Below are positions 43,948-50,038 of a stretch of 50,038 bases of DNA, piece after piece. Under the pieces are notes generated by a model. That model did not search any database. It was not told the origin of the DNA and saw nothing but the letters and a program-made list of their open reading frames with translations. The number at the start of each line of letters is the position of its first letter. The first letter of the stretch is position 1. Source of the stretch: Eubacteriales bacterium (GTDB taxonomy: Bacteria > Bacillota > Clostridia > Lachnospirales > Lachnospiraceae). The DNA is taken from assembly GCA_030524545.1 (NCBI GenBank), contig JAUNGM010000029.1:1-50038 (forward strand). The letters are read 5' to 3'. The position numbers and the translations under genes are program-made.

Positions 43948-43976
43948 TTGCTTAAAGCGGGAAAGTGTGGTATAAT
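43948..43976 (+). promoter_or_regulatory. Candidate promoter of the opp region
   Basis: TTGCTT at 43948-43953, a 17-bp spacer and TATAAT at 43971-43976, 370 bp upstream of oppB and about 42 bp before a small ORF. Confidence 0.7.
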
Positions 43977-44017
43977 CCCTGACATATCTGATTTGAAAAA
44001 GGTAAGGAGGGAAGAAG

Positions 44018-44110
44018 ATGTTTGCCGATGTCCGTTGCGGACGGGAACGGCGCTTTGGAGTTTCAGGCGGAAGAGATCCTGGTGCAAGGCCTGAGATGAG
44101 AATTACATAA
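44018..44110 (+). CDS. Possible 30-residue leader peptide
   Basis: A short ORF with a very good ribosome site (AAGGAGGG, 6-8 bases before ATG). It encodes MFADVRCGRERRFG and VSGGRDPGARPEMRIT, six Arg and four Gly in 24 residues, and is followed by a terminator-like hairpin at 44171. Promoter, small ORF and hairpin together look like an attenuation leader of the opp operon. An Arg-rich leader could respond to arginyl-tRNA supply; this is speculative. Confidence 0.45.
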   Translation: MFADVRCGRERRFGVSGGRDPGARPEMRIT

Positions 44111-44170
44111 ATCCATCTTCTTATTGAAAACAGAACACAGACTCGTAAATTTTATAGATGTAGTATGCAG

Positions 44171-44211
44171 ACAGTCTTTGGACACAGTGTTTTCAGAGAC
44201 TGTTCTTTTAT
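44171..44211 (+). terminator. Terminator/attenuator hairpin before oppB
   Basis: ACAGTCTTTG at 44171-44180 pairs with CAGAGACTGT at 44194-44203, with one G-T pair, followed by TCTTTTAT. Located between the leader ORF and oppB. The stretch 44212-44349 holds no other feature except the anomalous oppB start region. Confidence 0.65.
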
Positions 44212-44349
44212 GTATTTACAGAAAATCATACCATATGGCCGTGGGACGGAAGGCTTTTATGGGAGACTAAGGGATGGGATATTAGATACCGGGAAAAAAT
44301 ACGATTAGGATGTGATGATATAGCTAAATATTTTGCAAAAAGATTAGGA

Positions 44350-45267
44350 ATGGCACTGCTGACAATCCTGCTTGTGGCCTGTGTAACGTTCCTTTTAATG
44401 AATGCAGTGCCGGGAAGCCCCTGGCTGAGCGAAAAAACACCTTCAGAAACAACTCTTGCAGCACTGAATGCGAAATACGGTCTGGACAAGCCGGTTCCGG
44501 TTCAGTTGATGAAGTATCTTGGCAATCTGCTTCACGGTGATTTCGGTGTGTCACTGAAGATGCAGAAGAATCGTGCAGTTTCAAGCATTATTATTGAAAT
44601 GTTCCCTATATCAGCGAAGGTGGGTGCGATTGCGCTCCTCTGGGCAGTGCTGGTAGGCGTCCCGCTGGGCTGTCTGGCTGCTTTTAAGCGCGGGAAGCTT
44701 ACGGATAGTATTTTAAGGGTTATTTGTACAGTAGGTATTTCCATGCCCAGCTTTGTAGTGGCTTCCGCACTTCTGGTAGCCTTTGCAGGCGGTCTGGCAT
44801 CATTTAAGTTTTTCCCGACGATTTTTGATGCCTCGCTTGGATGGCGGTCTTATGTGCTGCCCTGCTTTGCTCTTGGTTTTTATCCGATGTGCTACGCAGC
44901 CCGCCAGACCCGTTCCGCCATGCTGGATTCCCTGAATCAGGAGTATATTAAGACAGCAAGGGCAAAAGGCCTGAAGAACAAGAAGATCATCTTTAAGCAT
45001 GCCCTTAGAAATGCACTGATTCCGGTTATTACCTATCTGGGACCGCAGGTTGCATTTACTCTCTGCGGCGGTTTCGTTGTTGAGAGTGTTTTCTCTATTC
45101 CGGGTCTTGGACGTTATATGGTGCAGTCTATTCAGAACCGTGACTACCCGGTAATCATGGGAACCACCATTTTTATGGCCAGCTTCGTTATTTTGATGAA
45201 CCTGGTAGTGGATCTTCTTTATAAATTAGCCGATCCGAGAATCGATCTGACAAAGGGAGGAGAATAA
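44350..45267 (+). CDS. oppB: Oligopeptide ABC transporter permease OppB
   Basis: A 305-residue inner membrane permease with about six helices. The EAA-like loop EYIKTARAKGLKNKKIIFKHALRNALIPVI contacts the ATPases. The conserved N-terminus seems to begin upstream: codons 44320-44349 read IAKYFAKRLG in frame, matching the usual MAKY(F/I)xKRLGxALLT start of OppB, but the first codon is ATA rather than ATG. The first in-frame ATG is at 44350 and has no spaced ribosome site, whereas AGGATGTGAT precedes 44320. The true start is therefore uncertain. It heads oppB-C-D-F-A. Confidence 0.93.
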   Translation: MALLTILLVACVTFLLMNAVPGSPWLSEKTPSETTLAALNAKYGLDKPVPVQLMKYLGNLLHGDFGVSLKMQKNRAVSSIIIEMFPISAKVGAIALLWAVLVGVPLGCLAAFKRGKLTDSILRVICTVGISMPSFVVASALLVAFAGGLASFKFFPTIFDASLGWRSYVLPCFALGFYPMCYAARQTRSAMLDSLNQEYIKTARAKGLKNKKIIFKHALRNALIPVITYLGPQVAFTLCGGFVVESVFSIPGLGRYMVQSIQNRDYPVIMGTTIFMASFVILMNLVVDLLYKLADPRIDLTKGGE

Positions 45268-45269
45268 AC

Positions 45270-46625
45270 GTGGCAGAAGAAAAGAAAATGAAGCGCTGTC
45301 CCGTCAGCTTTCAGCCGGATATAGAGAATTTATTAAAAGATTTGTCTGCGGATGATTTCAGCCCTGCGTCTAAGGCGGAGAAGGAAGATTTTATCCAGGA
45401 CAGACAGAGCGTGTCTTACTGGAAAGATGCATGGCGCAGATTAAAAAAGAATGTTGTTGCAATGGTAGCTCTGGGAGTCATCATCTTCCTGTTTTTATTT
45501 GCATTTGTGGGACCTCTGCTTGTTCCATACGGCTATGAGGAGTTTAATTCCGGTGCGGAGAATTTATTCCCGTATCATTATTCTCTGGAAGACCAGAAGC
45601 GCCTTGATGAGGAAATCGCAGCAAGAACCCAGTCCGCAGTTGTGGATGTGGACGAGCTGATTGCCCAGGCTAAGGCAGAGGCTGAAGCAAAAGGTGAGAA
45701 ATTCACAAAAAAAGAAGAAGCAGTCATCAAAGCACAGGCAAAGGTTGCTGCAAAGAATGCATCTGAGAATTCAGAGGAGGATGTAGATCCTGAGACTGTC
45801 CGCAAGGAGCTTGGAATCAAAAAGAAACTGTTTGGATATTCCGCGAAGGAGCTGGAGCGCAAGGCTGCCGGCGAAAAGGTATTCCCTCATATTTTCGGCA
45901 CGGATATGTATGGACGTGATATTATGGTGCGTGTCATGTACGGAGCACGTGTATCCATGTCCGTAGGTGTATTTGCCGCCCTTCTTGTACTGGTGATCGG
46001 AGCGGTATACGGCTCTATTTCCGGATACTGCGGCGGCAGGGTAGATGCGGTGATGCAGCGTATCGTAGAGCTGATCTACTCGGTTCCTGAGATGCTGGTC
46101 GTTCTTCTGATCGCAACGGCTATGAAGCCGATTCTGACAGAATATGTCAATTCAGGCGGCGGCGGTCCGCTTAAATCCTTTGTATCCGTGCTCGGACCGA
46201 ACCTGATTTCCATGTTTATTGCATTCGGTATGCTGTACTGGGTTACCATGAGCCGTATTATCCGCGGTCAGGTACTTCAGTTGAAGCAGCAGGAATATGT
46301 AACTGCAGCCAGAGCACTGGGCGCTTCCGGCGGCCGTATTATCCGCCGTCATCTGCTTCCTAACTGTATCGGCCAGATCGTTGTTACTACCTGCCTGCAG
46401 ATTCCGTCAGCGATTTTCCTGGAATCCTTTTTATCCTATCTTGGTGTCGGTGTGTCTGCGCCGCTGCCAAGCCTTGGTTCCATGGCAACAGATGCTTTGA
46501 GCGGTATGTATACCTATACCTATCGTCTGATCGTGCCGTCCGTTGTCCTCAGTGTTATGATCCTGGCATTCAACCTGTTTGGTGACGGTCTGCGAGATGC
46601 CTTGGATCCGAAGCTGAAAAAGTAA
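45270..46625 (+). CDS. oppC: Oligopeptide ABC transporter permease OppC with large insertion
   Basis: A 451-residue permease, clearly longer than the usual ~300. After the first transmembrane helix (about 62-87) there is a ~100-residue charged, Ala/Glu/Lys-rich insert (about 105-205), predicted outside the cell, before the conserved FGTDMYGRDIMVRVMYGARVS. The permease core has the EAA loop QEYVTAARALGASGGRIIRRHLLPN. The start is a GTG with GGGAGGAG, two bases after the oppB stop. Confidence 0.93.
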   Translation: MAEEKKMKRCPVSFQPDIENLLKDLSADDFSPASKAEKEDFIQDRQSVSYWKDAWRRLKKNVVAMVALGVIIFLFLFAFVGPLLVPYGYEEFNSGAENLFPYHYSLEDQKRLDEEIAARTQSAVVDVDELIAQAKAEAEAKGEKFTKKEEAVIKAQAKVAAKNASENSEEDVDPETVRKELGIKKKLFGYSAKELERKAAGEKVFPHIFGTDMYGRDIMVRVMYGARVSMSVGVFAALLVLVIGAVYGSISGYCGGRVDAVMQRIVELIYSVPEMLVVLLIATAMKPILTEYVNSGGGGPLKSFVSVLGPNLISMFIAFGMLYWVTMSRIIRGQVLQLKQQEYVTAARALGASGGRIIRRHLLPNCIGQIVVTTCLQIPSAIFLESFLSYLGVGVSAPLPSLGSMATDALSGMYTYTYRLIVPSVVLSVMILAFNLFGDGLRDALDPKLKK

Positions 46626-46643
46626 AAGGAGGGAGTACATAAA

Positions 46644-47654
46644 ATGTCTGAACAGAATAATAAAAAATTATTGGAAGTGAAAGACCTCAGAGTCTCCTTC
46701 TTCACTCCCGCCGGAGAGGTAAAAGCGGTAGGCGGCATTTCCTATGACCTGAATTACGGAGAGGTTATGGGGGTGGTAGGAGAGTCCGGTTCCGGAAAAA
46801 GCCAGGAGGCGTATTCCATTATGGGGCTTCTGCAGTCACCGGGAAAAGTTATCGGCGGTTCCATTACCTTTGAGGGACAGGATGTGCTTTCTTTTTCTAA
46901 GGATGAAATGACAGCATTCCGGGGAAATAAGGTAGCTATGATCTTCCAGAACCCCATGACCTGCCTGAACCCGGTATATACCATCGGCAACCAGCTCGTA
47001 GAAGCGCTTCGCGCCCATGATAAAAAAATCAGCAAAGCAGATGCCGAAAAGCGTGCCATGGAAATGATGGAAATGGTAGGCATCAATAATGTAGAAAAAC
47101 GTATGAAGCAGTATCCCCATGAGTTTTCCGGCGGTATGCGCCAGCGAGTTATGATTGCCATGGGACTGATCTGCCATCCTCAGCTTCTGATCGCCGATGA
47201 GCCGACCACAGCATTGGACGTTACCATTCAGGCACAGATTCTGGATCTGATGAAGGATCTTCAGAAAAAGACGGGTATGGGAATCATTTTTATTACCCAT
47301 AACCTTGGCGTAGTGGCAGATATCTGTGATAAAGTATCCGTTATGTATGCAGGAAAAATCGTGGAGCAGGGCCCTGTAGATGATATTTTCTATGAGCCTG
47401 CTCATCCATATACCAAAGGACTTCTGCGTTCCATGCCCCGTGTGGATGCCCAGAGCTATGAGCGTCTGATTCCTATTGAAGGAACACCGGTAGATATGCT
47501 GAATCCGCCGGAGGGATGTCCGTTTGCACCCCGGTGTGAAAGCTGCATGAAAGTTTGTCTGAAGAAAATGCCTCCATATGTAGAAGTGGGCGAGAATCAT
47601 CGTTCCGCATGCTGGCTGCGCGTGCAGGAACAGATAAACAGGGAGGAACAGTAA
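46644..47654 (+). CDS. oppD: Oligopeptide ABC transporter ATPase OppD
   Basis: A 336-residue ATPase. Walker A GESGSGKS, Q-loop FQNPMTCLNP, signature FSGGMRQRV, Walker B LLIADEPTTALD and switch His ITHNLGV are intact. The C-terminal oligopeptide_transporter domain has the 4Fe-4S-like cysteines CPFAPRCESCMKVC seen in this family. It forms a heterodimer with OppF. The start has AAAGGAGGG. Confidence 0.96.
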   Translation: MSEQNNKKLLEVKDLRVSFFTPAGEVKAVGGISYDLNYGEVMGVVGESGSGKSQEAYSIMGLLQSPGKVIGGSITFEGQDVLSFSKDEMTAFRGNKVAMIFQNPMTCLNPVYTIGNQLVEALRAHDKKISKADAEKRAMEMMEMVGINNVEKRMKQYPHEFSGGMRQRVMIAMGLICHPQLLIADEPTTALDVTIQAQILDLMKDLQKKTGMGIIFITHNLGVVADICDKVSVMYAGKIVEQGPVDDIFYEPAHPYTKGLLRSMPRVDAQSYERLIPIEGTPVDMLNPPEGCPFAPRCESCMKVCLKKMPPYVEVGENHRSACWLRVQEQINREEQ

Positions 47655-47656
47655 AG

Positions 47657-48670
47657 ATGGCAAAAGAAGAAAAGAATCTCCTTGAGATAAAAGACCTGAG
47701 AAAATATTTTCCGATTAAAGGCGTTAAGGGCCCGGGAGTTCAGGCTGTTCAGGATGTTTCCTTTTTTATCAAGAAGGGAGAGACCCTGGGATTGGTTGGT
47801 GAGTCCGGATGTGGTAAGACAACCCTTGGAAGAACGATTCTTCGGCTCTATGAACCTACAGGCGGAAAAATTATTTATGACGGTGAGACGATCTATGACA
47901 ATCCTTTGGGGCCGGACGGACAGCCGCTGGGAAAAGCCCAGGCTGTAAAAATGCTCCCGTACCGCAGAAAGATGCAGATTATTTTCCAGGATCCGTCCGC
48001 TTCTCTTGACCCTCGTATGACAGTAGGAGAAATCATCGGAGAAGCCATAGATATCCATAAGCTTGCATCAAGCAAAAAAGACCGGGCGGATATGATCAAA
48101 GAGCTGCTTGCCCGTGTAGGGCTGAATACCGAACACGCCAATCGTTACCCTCACGAATTTTCGGGCGGTCAGCAGCAGCGTGTGGGAATTGCCCGTGCGC
48201 TGGCAGTAAAACCGGAGTTTATCGTATGTGACGAGCCGATTTCCGCTCTGGACGTATCCATTCAGTCACAGGTGGTAAATATGCTGGAGGACATGCAGCA
48301 GGAGCTGGGGCTTACCTATCTGTTCATTGCCCATGACCTGTCTGTTGTACGCCATATTTCCAACCGTATCGGTGTTATGTATCTCGGCTCTCTTGTGGAG
48401 CTTGGCGAGAGCTATGAATTGAACCGTCACCCGATCCATCCCTATACCCAGACACTGCTTTCCGCAGTTCCGGTACCGGATCCGGCGCTCAGCCGTACAA
48501 GGAAGAGGATCATTCTGGAGGGAGATGTGCCAAGCCCGATGAATCCGCCGAGCGGATGCCGTTTCCACACCAGATGTCCGTATGCAACAGAACGCTGCAG
48601 CCAGGAAATGCCGAAATTCAAAGAGCACGAGCCGGGGCATTGGGCTGCCTGCCATCTGCTGGATAAATAA
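47657..48670 (+). CDS. oppF: Oligopeptide ABC transporter ATPase OppF
   Basis: A 337-residue ATPase partner of OppD. Walker A GESGCGKTT, Q-loop FQDPSASLDPRM, signature FSGGQQQRVGIARAL, Walker B IVCDEPISALD and switch His AHDLSVV are intact. The C-terminus has CRFHTRCPYATERC. The ATG at 47657 follows GGGAGGAACAG and lies two bases after the oppD stop; the open frame upstream to 47555 overlaps oppD and is not used. An 11-bp duplication (GGATAAATAAA twice, 48661-48682) spans the stop. Confidence 0.96.
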   Translation: MAKEEKNLLEIKDLRKYFPIKGVKGPGVQAVQDVSFFIKKGETLGLVGESGCGKTTLGRTILRLYEPTGGKIIYDGETIYDNPLGPDGQPLGKAQAVKMLPYRRKMQIIFQDPSASLDPRMTVGEIIGEAIDIHKLASSKKDRADMIKELLARVGLNTEHANRYPHEFSGGQQQRVGIARALAVKPEFIVCDEPISALDVSIQSQVVNMLEDMQQELGLTYLFIAHDLSVVRHISNRIGVMYLGSLVELGESYELNRHPIHPYTQTLLSAVPVPDPALSRTRKRIILEGDVPSPMNPPSGCRFHTRCPYATERCSQEMPKFKEHEPGHWAACHLLDK

Positions 48671-48691
48671 AGGATAAATAAACCAGATAAT

Positions 48692-48752
48692 AAGTCCTGA
48701 TCAGGGCTTGATTATAGGAGCAGATTCCGCTAAAATAGAAAAGGAAATCTGC
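48692..48752 (+). other. Intercistronic hairpins between oppF and oppA
   Basis: A near-perfect palindrome AAGTCCTGATCAGGGCTT (48692-48709), and GCAGATTCC (48720-48728) pairing with GGAAATCTGC (48743-48752) with one bulge. There is no strong T-run. They may protect mRNA ends or allow a separate, higher level of oppA expression. Confidence 0.6.
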
Positions 48753-48777
48753 CAAAAATAAAAAGGAGGATGAGTTA

Positions 48778-50038
48778 ATGAGAAAAACAAGAAAAGTGAT
48801 GTCTCTGGCACTGGCTGCTGCTATGGCAGCGTCTCTCGGAGCCGGAACAACCGTATTTGCTGAGGAAGGAGGGGCTGCTTCTGAAGGATTTAACATTGCA
48901 GTTTGCCTTGCATCTGAACCTCAGAGTATTGACCCGGCGTTAAACTCCGCAGTTGACGGCGCAATCATGATCAACCATATGTTTGAAGGTCTGACCAAAT
49001 GGGTTGATGACGGAGAAGGCAACGCAATTACAGCACCTGGACAGGCTGAATCCTGGGAAAAGACAGTAAACGATGACGGTACTGTTACTTATACATTTAC
49101 CATGCGTGACGGAATCAAATGGTCCGACGGCAAGGATGTAACTGCAGGAGATTTTGAATATAGCTGGAAACGTCTGGCAAACCCGGAAACTGCTGCTGAC
49201 TACTGCTACATGATCGACATGGTTAAGGGTTACGCAGAAGTTGCTGACGGAAGCGCAGATCCGGATACCCTTGCTGTCAAAGCAATTGATGACAAGACTC
49301 TGGAAGTAGTTCTGACCTATGACTGCCCGTACTTTGAAGAAATCATGGCATTCCCGGCAACCTTCCCGGTTCGTCAGGATATGACGGAAGGCAATGACGA
49401 GTGGACCTATGACACTGCAACTTATATCGGCAACGGCCCGTACAAGATGCAGGAATGGACACATAATGCATCTATCGTAGCAGAGAAGAACGAAAACTAC
49501 TATGATTATGACAATCTTGGACCGGACACCATCAAATTTACTCTGTTAGATGATGACAATGCAAAACTGGCAGCTTACAACAGCGGCGAGCTGGATTTCA
49601 TTGAGAATCTTCCGATCGATGAGCTTCCGAACTATCTGGCTTCCGGTGAACTGCAGATCGCAGACTATATCGGAACCTACTATGTATGCTTCAATACAGA
49701 AGATGAGACTTTCTCTGATCCAAAAGTACGTGAAGCATTCTCTCTGGTAATTGACCGTAACTACATTGTTGAGAACGTTTCTCAGTCCGGTGAGGTTCCG
49801 GCAACAGGCTTTGTACCGGCAGGTATCAATGATGCAGCAGGCGCAAGCGGAGACGATTTCCGTACAGTAGGCGGTGAATACTACAGCGTTGCTGAAGAAG
49901 ATTATGAAGCAAACTGCGAAAAAGCACGTGAACTTCTGGCAGAGGCAGGCTATCCGAACGGAGAGGGCTTCCCGACTGTTGAATACTTATACAACACTGC
50001 TGACAACCACAAGAAGATCGGTGAGGCTCTTCAGAATA
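48778..50038 (+). CDS. oppA: Oligopeptide-binding protein OppA (C-terminus beyond window)
   Basis: The first ~420 residues of an extracytoplasmic solute-binding protein, SBP family 5; the frame is open to the window end. The signal peptide (MRKTRKVMSLALAAAMAASL, cleavage near VFAEE) has no lipobox cysteine, unusual for a Gram-positive binding protein. Family motifs: SEPQSIDPALN, DGIKWSDGKDVTAGDFEYSWKRLANPE and GNGPYKM, plus DPKVREAFSLVIDR. The start has AAAAGGAGGATG. It delivers oligopeptides to the OppBCDF complex. Confidence 0.96.
   Translation, partial: MRKTRKVMSLALAAAMAASLGAGTTVFAEEGGAASEGFNIAVCLASEPQSIDPALNSAVDGAIMINHMFEGLTKWVDDGEGNAITAPGQAESWEKTVNDDGTVTYTFTMRDGIKWSDGKDVTAGDFEYSWKRLANPETAADYCYMIDMVKGYAEVADGSADPDTLAVKAIDDKTLEVVLTYDCPYFEEIMAFPATFPVRQDMTEGNDEWTYDTATYIGNGPYKMQEWTHNASIVAEKNENYYDYDNLGPDTIKFTLLDDDNAKLAAYNSGELDFIENLPIDELPNYLASGELQIADYIGTYYVCFNTEDETFSDPKVREAFSLVIDRNYIVENVSQSGEVPATGFVPAGINDAAGASGDDFRTVGGEYYSVAEEDYEANCEKARELLAEAGYPNGEGFPTVEYLYNTADNHKKIGEALQN

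Noticed and set aside
47555-47656. Upstream extension of OppF to 47555
   Set aside because: It would overlap oppD by 100 bp; the ATG at 47657 has a clear ribosome site and gives the conserved N-terminus.

Overview
The window looks like the chromosome of a Gram-positive anaerobe of the class Clostridia, most likely Lachnospiraceae. The grounds are the acidic C-terminal tail of RpoC, the rpsL-rpsG-fusA-tuf order with strong AGGAGG ribosome binding sites, LPXTG-type pilins with a class C sortase, a GPH-type transporter, and an ATP-dependent peptide importer. The genus cannot be fixed from sequence reading alone. No tRNA, rRNA or CRISPR array was seen.

Layout. (1) 1-1552: the 3' part of rpoC. 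(2) 1819-5799: a signalling operon of a membrane Ser/Thr kinase, a PP2C phosphatase and an unrecognised protein. (3) 5978-8376, minus strand: two membrane-anchored envelope enzymes, an N-acetylmuramoyl-L-alanine amidase and a class A beta-lactamase-like serine hydrolase. (4) 8695-19399: a sortase-assembled pilus locus with an SPKTG surface protein, a small coiled-coil protein, a dedicated signal peptidase I, a 1925-residue adhesin with a His/Cys repeat array, an LPSTG major pilin and a class C sortase. Blocks 2-4 separate rpoC from the str operon, which often follows it directly in Firmicutes. (5) 19643-24390: rpsL, rpsG, fusA and tuf.

(6) 24306-40907: a genomic island inserted in the 3' end of tuf. 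The last 31 coding bases of tuf, its stop codon and its terminator hairpin are repeated (83 bp, 3 mismatches) at 40825-40907, just beyond a tyrosine integrase. The island carries an MNT-HEPN pair; a metabolic cluster (HExxH peptidase, GPH transporter, MalY-like PLP enzyme, amidohydrolase, M20 amidohydrolase, ornithine-cyclodeaminase-like dehydrogenase) with a YheO/DauR-type regulator and two matching palindromes; a LysR/LysE pair; a B3/B4-domain protein; a GNAT acetyltransferase; several broken genes; and a recombination module (XRE regulator, RHH protein, integrase).

(7) 41048-43762: an AT-rich three-gene operon just outside the right attachment repeat, made of a PtuA-like ATPase, a PtuB-like HNH nuclease and an unrecognised third protein. 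The genes overlap by 20 and 70 bp. It resembles a Septu-type anti-phage system with an added component and is the best candidate here for an undescribed system. (8) 43948-50038: an oligopeptide ABC importer (oppB-C-D-F-A, oppA cut by the window end), preceded by a promoter, a possible 30-residue leader peptide and a terminator-like hairpin.

Long apparent ORFs antisense to rpoC, fusA, tuf and the adhesin were judged to be shadows.
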